From assembly GCA_029747585.1 (NCBI GenBank), contig JAPEVF010000614.1, forward strand, positions 1 to 27,494: a stretch of DNA of 27,494 nt. The letters are read 5' to 3'. Source of the DNA: Pleurotus djamor. Taxonomy: Eukaryota > Basidiomycota > Agaricomycetes > Agaricales > Pleurotaceae. A model generated the notes under the pieces. That model was not told where the DNA came from. It did no database searches and saw only the letters and a program-made list of their open reading frames with translations. Position 1 is the first letter of the stretch. Every line of letters starts with the position of its first letter. Below are positions 1 to 9,632 of this stretch, one piece after another. Made by a program: the position numbers and the translations under genes.

Positions 1-1305
1 ACTTCTTGTTACCGGGGCTTCAACCACTGCTTGTACAGTCCATTACTCCCCAGAGCAGACTACGCATATTCGCGACAATGTATCGGCGGATCCTTTCAAC
101 GAGAAGCTCCATCACAACCCCTTGAAGTTGACGTACCTCTCTATTGTGAGGGTCCCCCTCGTCTTCAGGTTGTACTCAAAACTTCAAACCTTTCCCCCTT
201 TGACTCCCTCCCATTTCGGGCTTCCTTTCTACGTCCACACTCCACCTATAGTTCATCCTCCTCCGTCTTCGCAATTTTCATGCATGTTCGCCAACTCATG
301 ATCTCGTTACTTTCTACAACGAACTTGCGAACCACACGAATCTACGAGTCTGATTTTCCCCTACTTTACTCTACATTTTCCGAGGCCTTTCTTTCACAAA
401 AATCTTTTTGTCCTCTTTTCTAGCATTTTCCACGCTGTTTCGCTCTACTTCCCGCCTGTTCGCCTTCGCCTTCGCCACCAACTACGACTAACTGATTGAC
501 CGACTTCGAGACCGACGCGGATTTATTATCCAGAGGTGACCGACCGACCGACTTCAACACGAGTTTTATTTTCCGAGACTGACTGACCGCCGTCGACACG
601 AGTTCCACTATCTGCCTTTGACTACGACCGACTGATTGACTGACCGACATCGACACGAGTTCGGTTGATTCCGCTTTAATTCCGCCATCTATTGTCTTTC
701 GCACTGCTTTGCACTCACCCACTCACCCACACGCACCACCACAATTATCACCACCTCTCCCAGCTCTAAGGACAATTCGGACCACTCCAACTCAACCGGC
801 GCCGTTCGATCCCTCCAAAATAGCACGGGCATGTCGGAGGAACGTTTTGAGACGTAGATCCTAGTTTCTCTTTATGTCGCTGCCCAGTTGCTTTTCAGCT
901 GGTGATATTATGCCATTGACTTCGGGCCTCGTTTGAGAGCTGTTTCACCAATACCATCCATTCTGGCGACCTCCTCTCTGTCTCTCTGCTCTCTCCCAAC
1001 TTCATAGGCCGCCAGGTCAACATCGAGCTTGGACTTGTAATCGGTTCCCCTTCTTCATAGTCTAGATGATACCCTGCATCCCCATCCACATCACAATAGA
1101 ATAAACTTCTCTGATATACTCAATTTATGCTAGCTCTCTAAGCCCACCTAACTCGAACCCCGCTGAATACATAACTAGCCTCCAGGATGTAAAGCTGGAG
1201 AAAACGCGTGTTACTCCTCAACTCGACGCGCCCCTAAGATGATAGATGAGAGCTGCACCAAGCGCTAAGTCCGAGCCATCACCAAACCATAACCAAGTTC
1301 GCCTC
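1..1305. other. Gene-poor leader region
   Basis: No gene can be supported here. Short open frames exist on both strands, but none has flanking splice signals, a recognisable domain or a promoter. The only structure seen is the GACTGACCGAC-type repeat at 484-664, listed separately. The stretch ends where similarity to the functional Dnmt2 locus begins. Confidence 0.5.
484..664. repeat. Degenerate GACTGACCGAC / CACGAGTT minisatellite
   Basis: Runs of GACTGAC and GACCGAC alternate with the word CACGAGTT, which occurs at 558-565, 597-604 and 654-661. Each CACGAGTT is preceded by a GACCGAC-like run followed by a TCGACA or TCAACA junction. The spacing is irregular (39 and 57 bp), so this is a decayed short tandem repeat. 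On the minus strand it reads as a repetitive Ser/Val-rich open frame (SVSQSVGRS-like), which I take to be a by-product of the repeat. Confidence 0.55.
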
Positions 1306-2085
1306 CTCCATATCCTTTATGCCTATCATCGCATGGGAGTTCTATAGTGGCATTGGCAAGTCCTTAGGCCTTACTTCTCGCATGTATGGATAGGTACTTA
1401 TTCAGATTTGACCCTTCAGGTGGTCTTCATCTTGCATTACATCGAAGCAACGTCGATGGCACCGTCTCGCGCGCGNTTTGACTGGGATCAAACTGCTTGT
1501 AAGGTCTACGAAGCAAATTGGGGACCTAAACTCGTTAAAAAGGTTCATCTTGGACCTGATACTCGGTTCCCCCTCGAATTCTTAATGCTGATCTAGGTCG
1601 ACATAGCGTCCTTGACCGCCCTTTCCTTGCTCGAAAAGTCTCCGCCTGCAGACCTCTGGCTATTATCGCCTTCTTGTCAACCATACACGGTCCTTAACCC
1701 GCTTGCGAAGGGCGAGCAGGACCCTCGGGCTCGTTCGTTTCTTCATCTCATTCAGTCCGTGCTGCCTAGTCTTGTCGGCATGGGTACTGGGGTCCATCCT
1801 ACCCGCTTACTTGTCGAGAACGTTGCAGGGTTTGAGGTGCTTCATTTTCTGGTTTCTCGATGCGATGATGAGTGAACATTGTGACCAAGACGTCGTCTAC
1901 CCGCCAAATTTTGCTGGACACCCTCCACTCGCTTGGGTACAACACGATGGAGTTCCTTCTTACTCCCCTTCAATTCGGCGTCCCTAATTCGCGCCTGCGG
2001 TACTATCTCCTCGCCAAGATGGCACCGCTCGCGTTCCCGACGGCTATTCCATCACCTGACCGTCTTTGGAGGCACATACCCGGCT
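1306..2085 (+). pseudogene. Dnmt2 duplicate, internally deleted pseudogene
   Basis: This is a near copy of the functional Dnmt2 gene's first 772 bp (10870-11641), including its introns. It keeps the start codon (1319), the GC-donor first intron (1356-1419, carrying a 7-bp insertion), the SPSCQPYT catalytic motif, LLVENV, and the QFGxPNSRLRYYLLAK motif. Similarity breaks at 2085 and a stop follows within two codons. Beyond the break, about 2098-2180 still resembles pieces of the parent's last exon (GTTCTTGGAAGC, then GCGGCAGA). This suggests two internal deletions of roughly 345 and 110 bp rather than a simple 5' fragment. An N at 1476 adds one base to exon 2 relative to the parent and may be a sequencing artefact. 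Without the C-terminal target-recognition and ANFxWPE parts, no active enzyme is expected. Confidence 0.9.
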
Positions 2086-2203
2086 CCTAGTGTTGTTTGA
2101 CTTAGTTCTTGGAAGCGGCAGATATGCTGTGTTTTTGTGAAAACGAAATGCAAGGGATTCTGATAGGTCCGTAGCACTCGTCCCTCCTCAATTAAAATTG
2201 AGA

Positions 2204-2235
2204 CCGGCAGCATGCCGGCCTCCTACTACTACTAG
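2204..2235 (+). repeat. Perfect hairpin followed by CTAG
   Basis: CCGGCA at 2204-2209 and TGCCGG at 2213-2218 form a 6-bp perfect stem with a 3-nt loop. Thirteen bases later, at the end of a short CTA repeat, comes CTAG followed by T. Hairpin plus CTRR resembles the 3' end of Helitron transposons, which do pick up gene pieces with introns, as in the Dnmt2 copy just upstream. No matching 5' end was identified, so this remains weak. Confidence 0.3.
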
Positions 2236-3000
2236 TACATGCAGTAGACTACGCGACAGGAGAGTGAAGAACTACTGACTATGGCTACTGACATAATGAC
2301 AGCACGACGGCGATGGGGGAATGGATGCAGACAGCCCACCCAAGTCCCCCTCCTTATATACACCTCTGGTCCTCTGCCACGTCAGACCAACAGTCCCCCC
2401 CGTCACTCAATCACTCCTCGCTTCCGTCAACAGCTGCCTTCATATTCGGTACAGCAATTTTCATCCAGTACTAAGTATTCGGCTCCGTAGTGGATCCTAA
2501 GACCAGACCTGGGCTTTGCAGGAAAATCAAGTGTATTTTGTCTACAAACAACAGATCTCTGTAGATCTCTAAATTACACTCGAGAAACATATCATTGGCT
2601 CCATGGACCAAACAAACTCCCTTGCAAGCTCCTTCAAACTCCAGGTCCACGGATGCAAATGCGAGGCGACAGCAACCCAACTTCCGTGAGACACCCAAAC
2701 TCCCCCGGGAGCTCCCTATCATCCATTCGAAACTCGAGTCTGAAAATGCGAGCCATCCAGATCAGAGGTTTCATGTGCGCGAGACAGCCCAAACACAGCC
2801 GAGCGGGAGTAAGCGCAACCAAACTCGACAAAAATGTCGAGTCCATCGGCTCCATGGACGACCAACCAAACTGTGGACGTTCGCACGAATGGTCGGCGAG
2901 GACCGTGGATGCGAATCGGGCGTGGTTTTCGAGAGCCAAGCTGTGGAAAGATGGAGGAAAGGAAAGGGAGGTGCCGCAAGACAAGCAGATGCCTAGACCA
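2236..3000. other. Intergenic stretch, no supported gene
   Basis: Several overlapping open frames lie on both strands around 2600-3000, but none has consistent exon borders or a familiar motif. A TATA-like TTATATAC near 2355 is followed by no credible coding exon. The word GGCTCCATGGA occurs twice (around 2598 and 2848), hinting at an old internal duplication. Confidence 0.4.
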
Positions 3001-3600
3001 GCAAAATGGAGTTGATTCATATATACTTCATCGTTCTGGCCACAAAAATGAGCGCGGAGGAAAGTACAAGTTGATGAGATAGGCCGCGATAAAATGGCGT
3101 CGATCCATATAGTCTTCGATGTTCGGGGATGCGAGAGAGAGCGGCGAGGACATGGGCATCAAGCAGTGGTTGTAGGTACCGATAAAATGGAGAATTTCTG
3201 TATATACATCGTCAATCCGCGTCAGAAGAGAAAGAATATCCCAGAAACGCACCAGAAATCATATAGAACAGGCCGATAAAATGGAGAAAATCTATATAGA
3301 CATTGTCTATCAGCGGGAGGACAAAATGGGAGAACGAAACGTGCTTACGAGGCAACCAAGTCGGGTTTCGGTGTCCATGTGCTCCGAGTCCTCTCCCGTG
3401 TCTGATTCGAGGGCGAAATGTGGAGAAATCCGGCGAAAAACAGGCAATAAAATGGAGACGATCTGTATATACATTGTCAGTCTGCGCCAGAAAGGGAAAG
3501 AAAACGAGGTACATACATTGGGTGCTTCAAATACGAGGGTGGCAACAAAATGGAGACGATCTATATATATATCGTCTATCAGCGCAAGAAAAGACAGCCA
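3001..3600. repeat. Six-copy palindromic repeat array (~90-bp spacing)
   Basis: Six copies begin near 3001, 3090, 3183, 3277, 3448 and 3546. Each opens with (A/G)TAAAATGG or CAAAATGGAG, continues with GATCTATATATA-like sequence, then CATCGTC or ATTGTC, and often CAGCGYCAGAA. The central part is a near-palindrome: GACGAT, an AT-only core, then ATCGTC in the last copy (about 3556-3577). Spacing is 89-98 bp except for one 171-bp gap, which contains a degraded AAATGTGGAGAAATC remnant. On the minus strand the copies translate to a recurring LIDxVYIDxLHFIA-like peptide, but in broken frames. Confidence 0.7.
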
Positions 3601-4458
3601 GCGCAGCATAGAGCTTACCATCAGCGAATCCACGCGTTCCGAGAGACATGAAATGAGCCGAGACACCGAGACGGCTAGTTGAGAACCAATTATTTGTTGA
3701 GAAATTCGAGCGAAGACCAGTGGTTACGAGAGGCTCTCGTTTCGGTGCGTTACGGATGACATTTTCCGCTGGGTAGTCAGGAAGTGAACTCTGGGAATGA
3801 AGGGCGGAAGGAGCAAGGAGAGAGGGAGCGGCGACGAAAGATGGTGGTGGTACTTAGGGAAGAAAGCCAGAGTTCAAGTCCGATTTAGGAAACAGCTTGG
3901 CAAAGTCAGGGGTCAGCTATTTCCGGCTGCAACAAAAAATCACCAAATATTCCCAATACTCAGTTTGTGTGTTCCGTGCTCTGTAAATGCCTTGGTTAGG
4001 TGTAGATGATGGTATGTGAGCCAGCCAGAAGAAGTGTGGCCATGATCGTCGCCGTGAAAAACAGTTTGTGACCAAGTTCGATCACTCCTGTTTTCACTCC
4101 TATCCCTCCTCCTCCTCCTCGTTCCTCGTCAATTCCACCCTCCTCAACCACCAAGCTCATGCACCAGGTGCACAAATAGACGCCCATACTGTACCTCAGA
4201 CGTGGACCAGTCGAATCCTGCCAGCACAAGTGGAGCAGGGACAACGGGGATTCACTCTATTCAACCCTCTCCTCGTCGTACTGTTCGCTCCGTTCTTGCG
4301 TTTGAAGCGGGCACTTGGCCCGCTAGACTGTGAGACCCTGAGCGCTAAGACCCTTTGCTCGGCTCTGAGCCGAGCTGTAGCTGTCAGAGAAATTTTCTGC
4401 GGCTTCGAATGAGCTGTTTCTTCGGAAACGCACGAATACACCAACCTCGCCGTCTCCC
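3601..4458. other. Intergenic stretch, no supported gene
   Basis: Short open frames around 3800-4010 and 4068-4412 (+) and 4196-4510 (-) lack splice structure, motifs and start context. A tRNA B-box-like GTTCAAGTCC at about 3872 has no matching A box or acceptor stem. I see no gene here. Confidence 0.4.
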
Positions 4459-4556
4459 TATAAATACCAGGCCAGTTTCTACTCAAAGTCCCCATCACCT
4501 CCCATCTCATCTCATCTCATCTCTCCTACTCTCTCTTACTCTCTCCCCCCTCCCCT
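4459..4556 (+). promoter_or_regulatory. TATA box plus CT-rich initiation tract
   Basis: A perfect TATAAATA at 4459-4466 is followed by a pyrimidine tract of repeated CTCAT and CTCTC words (about 4498-4556). This arrangement is typical of basidiomycete promoters. A convincing 5' splice site (GTAAGTCACG at 4607) and a CTGAC branch with acceptor at 4669 follow. The unit therefore looks transcribed and spliced on the plus strand, although the product is unclear. Confidence 0.55.
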
Positions 4557-4560
4557 TTTG

Positions 4561-5490
4561 TCGTCCCCCTCAAGCGACGCGCTCTCCACCATCCTCATCA
4601 ACTTTGGTAAGTCACGTCCACTTCTCATCTATCGAGTATATCATAATCTGACTTGCAATGTTATACAGACTTTATTCCTTGGCGTCTACTACTCCGGTCC
4701 GTCAACACTCGGTACTCAGCCTTTACAGTCTATTAGACATTGGCCGTCATTTTACCCCCCAACAGCCATTTCTCGACTGCTCGTAAGTTCGGTCACAATG
4801 ACTTTACTATTGATTGCTCGTAACTGATCATCTACATATCCTTCCGTGCTCGCATTAGACTCTCAAGGTGAGTAATAAATTAATAACCCTCCGAAACTAC
4901 CGATCTCTCACATTTGTCCAGTAGAATCCACAAGTTGTGCGATTAGTTCAGAATTGTGACCGACTCAATCGTTTTGCTCTAGGAATGGCCCCATTGAAGT
5001 GACACTACAATATCCATTTGAACTGGTAAGCCTTTGTTTTATCAATTAAGACTGACTTCGTCCATGGCACTAATTCTGTTTACTAGCCATGGGTCCAATT
5101 TTCGAGTAACAAGTCTGTTCCACTTCGATCAGTAATCCCAGCCGCTCATCCACCTCGTTCCAGTAATAAATCCACTCATCATCGAGACAATATCACTGCC
5201 AAGTATTGATATGTGAGTCCGTCCATATGTAGTGCACTCACTCATTAATTATTTTCAAAGACTCGGTGCGCGTTAGATTATCGTTGGTAAGTCCGAGTTT
5301 ATTCTTTCATTCAGGTACTCAACACTACCATCAACCTCACTCTACAGATAATAGTCAGCCAGACGTCGCCACCAGCGACGACAACAACCGCATGGTCGCC
5401 GTTGACAACAACGAGAAGCTGAAAGAAGGGGTAAGTACATAATCGCGCACTAGCCTCCCTCCGCGCTGACCTCACTAATTTCGATCACAG
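4561..5490 (+). other. Spliced-looking leader with many small exons, no clear protein
   Basis: Strong donors lie at 4607, 4784, 4867, 5027, 5213, 5287 and 5431. Matching acceptors preceded by branch-like words are visible for most, for example introns 4607-4669 and 5431-5490. The segments between them carry stops in most phase combinations, so the first part is best read as a multi-intron 5' leader or non-coding RNA. The first ATG in an open context is at 5392. It gives a 13-codon exon to 5430 that joins in phase to 5491-5529, but the continuation is ambiguous. Confidence 0.35.
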
Positions 5491-5596
5491 TCCAAGCGAG
5501 CCGACCGATCACGGCTCCCCTCCTACTCGGTAAGTATTCCCCCCCTTGATCGAAGACATCAGCGGATGGCTTACTCGCTCGCCAACATCCCTGCAG

Positions 5597-6777
5597 GTAC
5601 TTACCCACTCATCCACTCTCTCCGCCTCACCAACGGCCTCGAATACACCTCCACTCATCCCCGTCTGCCTACACCTCGACTCTACCCTGGCTGGAAGTTG
5701 TCCCTCATCCCTCACCAACGGCCTCGAATACACCATCTGGCTTACTCATCCCCATCTGCCTACACCACAACTGCTCCTCGAGCACCCGGTTCCTGTCCAT
5801 CTCGAAGATCGAGATTTCGTGCTCAAACAGTCACGGCCCTCGATCGAGACATGTTGCAACCAAACGCATCAACGAGGTTCCAAGCCACGCAAGGAACTTC
5901 ATCGTCGTCATCGAAGGAGAGTCTGGTAACGCTCGGTAAGTCATTCAAAACACTTCTGAGATACCTGATACCTTGTAACTGACCCATTCACTCACTCCCA
6001 CCAAACCAGATCGTTCCAAATTCGGAAAACGAACAGATTCACAGCTAAAGTGAGTAACTTACTTCCTTGCTCTTTGCGACCAGATATTCATTCATTTATT
6101 GAGAAACCCAAAATTTGACAGGAAGAAATACTTGCTCCGTGGCTACGACGGGACGGCGGGGTTGATGTGCTAGAGCGGCTACCCCATTCGACGAGCCGAC
6201 ACCGCGTTTGCGAGAGCCCTGAGCCTGAGGGTATGGTTCTCCGCGCGCATTCCACATCCAGGTCCCTCCCCGCGCCGAAATGGTCAATGGACGTCACAGG
6301 GACCAGTCCAGCAGCACCAGAGACGTCTATGAGCACACGTAAGTCACCAAACCCACTTCATACAACTTGTTAACTCACACTACTCCCTTCTTTCCCCCAC
6401 ACAACCCAGACCTTCATTTCCTCTCTCGCGGCGCAACCAACGCTATTGTCCAGGGCTTCGCAAGCCGTTCAGGTACGTCATCCGCTTCTCGAATTCAAGG
6501 TCTACAATGGACTAATGTCAGTATTCAGTCCATTTGCGGCGAAAAACACGGATTTACCTATGAGGTCATAAATCTTGAAATTCCTCAATCATCTCGAAAC
6601 ACTGACAAAGACCACATACGGCCCCGTGTTTGGATACCTATGGACGAGCTTCCATGTCGTTTGCGAACGGGTACCTCGAGTTTTCGAGGCGTTGGTCCAT
6701 GGTCTCGTCATCGAGACGGAATCCTTGGTTTCTCCATCGGAACCGCACGAATCCACTTGAATCCAGATATACCTTGA
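5597..6777 (+). CDS. Possible orphan multi-exon gene, start unresolved
   Basis: Four consecutive segments stay open in one frame across three introns with matching phases. The exons are 5597-5936, 6010-6049, 6122-6338 and 6410-6777; the introns are 71-73 nt with GT..AG borders. The product has about 320 residues, with motifs such as NFIVVIEGES early, EEILAPWLRRDGG in the middle and a basic, Arg-rich C-terminus. No family is recognised. An upstream exon (5491-5529) also joins in phase, but a TGA lies in that frame further upstream and no start codon was found. In the CT-rich first exon all three frames are open, so the statistical support there is weak. The final exon overlaps the start of the tandem module array. 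This could be a real lineage-specific gene, a decayed gene or a spliced non-coding transcript. Confidence 0.35.
5625..5765 (+). repeat. Short tandem duplication (85-bp offset)
   Basis: CCTCACCAACGGCCTCGAAT followed by ACACC starts at 5625 and again at 5710. In both copies an ACTCATCCCC(A/G)TCTGCC word followed by TACACC comes shortly after. The offset of 85 bp is not a multiple of three, so the two copies are read in different frames. Confidence 0.75.
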
Positions 6778-7147
6778 AGGTACGTCGTCAATCTATCTGA
6801 GATCACGTTTACGAAAGGCTTACTACAATATTGAAGGCGCCACAACCATATTTCCTCCTCACCACGGAGGAAACTTCGATTTCCCGGTCCACTTCGATAG
6901 ACGGACGTACGATCGCTATGGACCCTAGTTCGTCCACTATTGGCGCACCCTTGACCAAGTTTATCAAGGCCCGCGGTTCGTTTTCGCCATTTTGGAAGGA
7001 ACCACTCCCCTCCCCGACATGATGGTTGAAAACAACCGGAACGACTCGATTATCGCAGCCGAGCCGGTCTAGCATCAAAGTAGGGTATCTGGTGAGTCGA
7101 TTCGATATGATTTGAGAACGATCCACTCACTTACCACCAACCACTAG

Positions 7148-8051
7148 AATCCTCAATATCTCCGTGAAACCTTGGAGGAGCAGCCTACTTCGGACGGAGC
7201 GACACTGGTAAGCCAATCAAACTCCTTCTTGACCAACCTGACAATCTAACAAGTGTTACAGATCTTCGTTATCAAACATTCTCACTACAACCAACTTGTC
7301 TCACTTACCCTCGCGAAAAACCACAAACCACGAATTTCCCAATCCGCATCAAACCCGAGGTCTACGATCGTCGTACACCCTCGTTCGTACGTCATCAGAG
7401 ACCCTTTGACCGGGTTTACGAAAGGCTGCGTTGTGTTTTCGAATTTCGAGCCGTGCACCCGTCGGACAGTCCCCTTGACCCCAAAATGTCAGACACGCGA
7501 AAACGGCCGGCATATCATCATGGAATGACTTTGGAAGGCTGTGTGGGGGTCGGGTGAGTCGATTCAATGTGTTTTGAAGATGGTGTACTCATAAATTATC
7601 GCATTTTTTGGTGTTTTGCTGCTAGGACGAAATGTTGATTTCGTGGTGGAACCTTTGATGGTGCGGGCTAGATACGCATGGGACCTTGAAGGTACGTCGT
7701 ATCCCTGTCTTTTCTATCTGTTAGATGGACTCTGACATGATCAATGAAGGAGTTCCGCTCGACTTACCTCCCGACACCTCGGAAAAACTCGAATACACAA
7801 ACAACCACGATACGCCAGCCAAAACGAACTATACCCCCGTGTCCGTACATCATCTCGTCATCTCTGACCAAGTTTACGAAAGGCTGGGTCGAGATTTTGG
7901 AATTTTGTGCATGATCGTCCTCCATGGACGGAATTTTCGAAAGGTTCGAAAACACGGAATAAGCGCGTCTGAAAGGATGCTGGACCTGTATGGAACATGT
8001 GTGCGTGGTTTTCTGCGAGGGATAGAGGGTTTTCACGCACCAATTAGCTGA
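7148..8051 (+). pseudogene. Spliced open frame with one in-frame TGA, unknown family
   Basis: Exons 7148-7207, 7262-7553, 7626-7691 and 7750-8051 join in one frame across introns of 54, 72 and 58 nt with good donors (GTAAGCC, GTGAGTC, GTACGTC). The frame is open except for a single TGA at about 7526-7528. The first segment encodes NPQYLRETLEEQP, the second has RDPLTGFTKG, the third VVEPLMVRARYAW, and the last VPLDLPPDTSEKLEY; the frame ends at a stop at 8051. No domain is recognised. The upstream exon must end at 7090 in phase 0, but its beginning is unclear because a TGA lies at 7019. The region is part of the ~455-bp array. A broken gene, a gene truncated at the TGA, or a chance open path through repeats are all possible. 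Confidence 0.3.
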
Positions 8052-8122
8052 TTTCGTGTTTGATGTATCGAGGTCAATAACTCGGGAAGGGCTAGGAGGA
8101 GGTCTTTGCGAGTGAGATATTC

Positions 8123-8473
8123 TTGATCGTAAGTTGCGCGCGTACGTCGTCAAGTGTATCCGAGACCCTGATAGCTGTTTTTGCAGATTTGACCAATGGC
8201 CTATATGACCTACCCTGGAGGCGGGATGGGCTATCCAAAGTCACGGCAGCGGCGGATATATTGGTCAGGAAGAGTATATTGATGGTAGATAAAACATATG
8301 TGAGTAGGAATAGTCATGTAAAAGAATATCAAGTACTTAAAATACCTAGCATCCCATACACCCAAGACAAATGTGTCCGTAACTCTCCACGCACGAAACG
8401 CCGACACTTCGCAGCCATAATCCGTTGTCCGTACATATCCAGACTATCTTTGGTTGAGTTTGCGAAAGGCTAG
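8123..8473 (+). other. Isolated open frame in last array unit
   Basis: A 116-codon open frame covers the last array unit and ends in CPYISRLSLVEFAKG. This matches the peptides read from the earlier cores (RSYVIRDPLTGFTKG and a PYIISSSLTKFTKG-like reading near 7840). That suggests the core once had a coding sense in this frame. There is no promoter or splice support, and I do not call it a gene. Confidence 0.2.
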
Positions 8474-8490
8474 GTTGAAGATCGGGTAAG

Positions 8491-9337
8491 TCGTTCGAGA
8501 TTTTCCTCCGAGGACAAAGTTTCTTAAAAACGATTTTGTTTTTCACCCAGAGAAGTCACCGACCCGAAAGACACTTGAGGTTTGTCGCTTTTGTCGTGGA
8601 TAGTTCTGTTTCGGATGCTGATCTTGCCTTAAAGGTGGTCGGAAGCTTGGCCTCGGCCAAAGGGAGGGGAGAGTGCGTGAGTGCTTGACTTTGGTGGAGG
8701 GAGGGGGATGGGGAATGTGTGGAATGGGATCGCTGAGTACGAGGTGAGCTGGATGCGATGCATACATTCGAGTGTGGAACTCACCATGTTCCTCCAGACT
8801 AGTACATCATCAAGCTCAAGGGTGACTCGTGCGGTTGTCTTGCTGTTGATGCTCTGGTGCATCGGGAAGCTTGCCATGCCTATCGTGGTGTTGGAGCGAG
8901 GGTGTGGATGGGGCTGTATGCGCGAGGATGGAGGCCAATCGATGGGACAAGTGAGCGAGCACAAGAGTGCCGCTTGGCTGGGTTGCAAGGTTGGTTGGAG
9001 GTGTGTTCAGGACATCGAGGGGGTTCTTGAGGCATCGGATGAAGGGAGCGTGAGAGAGCTGAGAGGGAAGGAAGAGGGAGAGATGCGGGGTAGGTGGACG
9101 GAATATGAGGGGATTTGGAGGAGTTTGCTCGTCTGATCTGACCCTGGTATGCGACCAACACTGATGATGGAGGTAGGAAAAGAAGGAGGGGGGATCCGAG
9201 GGCGAGGAGGTGGTGATAACAAGCCCATACAAACATAGACTCCGAAGCTTTTTCTTGCCAACGCCGTTTATTGGCCCGATCGCGCCTAGTCCTCATTTAC
9301 CTCCTCGTACCTCAACTCCACATATTTTATATATTCA
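8491..9337. other. Purine-biased intergenic stretch
   Basis: The plus strand is strongly GA-rich from about 8640 to 9200. Overlapping long open frames on both strands follow from this base bias and no motif is recognised in them. One minus-strand segment ending in an ELDDVLVWRNM-like peptide just before a GTGAGT donor (about 8784) looks faintly exon-like, but no partner exons were found. Confidence 0.35.
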
Positions 9338-9632
9338 ACGCCTATCATCGCATGGGGGATCCATAGTGCCATTCAGTCCCTGCTTCCCGCTTGCTTAAAT
9401 ATTCCTGGCTATCGGCTCACGTACGTTTAACTTTGCGTCAAAGCAACGTTGCGCCGGCGTTTGCTTCTGTTTGCGTAGGATAAAACGGCTTGCAAAGTGT
9501 ATCTGGCGTACACCCTTAAAATCGTGAAAAAAAGGGTTTGGAGTTACCCTTCGAATGGCCAGATCGACGAATGGTAATCTAGATCGATATCGCGTCGTAG
9601 ACCACCCTGCCTTGGCTGCACAACTCTCCACT
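9338..9632 (+). pseudogene. Strongly degraded Dnmt2 relic
   Basis: Collinear short matches to the functional Dnmt2 gene run from CCTATCATCGCATGGG at 9341 (the start-codon region, with ATG decayed). They continue through AAAGCAACGTT (like exon 2 CGAAGCAACGTC), GATAAAACGGCTTGCAAAG (like GATCAAACTGCTTGTAAGG) and CTTAAAATCGTGAAAAA. The series ends at TCTAGATCGATATCGCGTC, which matches the intron 2 / exon 3 border, and CCCTGCCTTGGCT. Frames are destroyed. After about 9632 the similarity is no longer visible. It lies on the same strand as, and between, the other two copies. Confidence 0.75.

Larger units (their letters stand above)
6410..8490 (+). repeat. Decayed tandem array, ~455-bp unit
   Basis: Several words recur at a constant distance. 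ACCTTGAAGGTACGTCGT ends units near 6788 and 7700, with GTACGTCGT again at 8142 (912 and 450 bp apart). GACC(A/G)(A/G)GTTT occurs at 6953, 7408 and 7866 (455 and 458 bp apart). GGTGAGTCGATTC occurs at 7090 and 7553 (463 bp apart). GTTTACGAAAGGCT occurs at 6807, 7414 and 7872, with a one-base variant near 8459. A further core lies at 6622-6690. The repeated words include splice-donor-like sequences, so the unit seems to be an exon-intron block. Because 455 is not divisible by three, homologous cores appear in different frames. Confidence 0.65.

Noticed and set aside
420..722. Minus-strand 100-residue Ser/Val-rich protein
   Set aside because: It arises from the GACTGACCGAC-type repeat and has no start context, splice signals or other support.
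3001..3600. CRISPR array
   Set aside because: The context is eukaryotic, repeats are imperfect and spacers are not unique sequences of constant length.
3860..3900. Possible tRNA gene because of GTTCAAGTCC
   Set aside because: No A box, no acceptor stem pairing and no anticodon arm could be found around it.
6474..6529. Intron GTACGT...TTCAG inside the exon 6410-6777
   Set aside because: The borders look good, but removing it creates a stop within about twelve codons, whereas reading through stays open to 6777. It may still be used if the region is non-coding.
8629..9296. Overlapping long frames on both strands in the GA-rich stretch
   Set aside because: Strong purine/pyrimidine bias removes stops on all frames. 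No motif or coherent intron pattern was seen.
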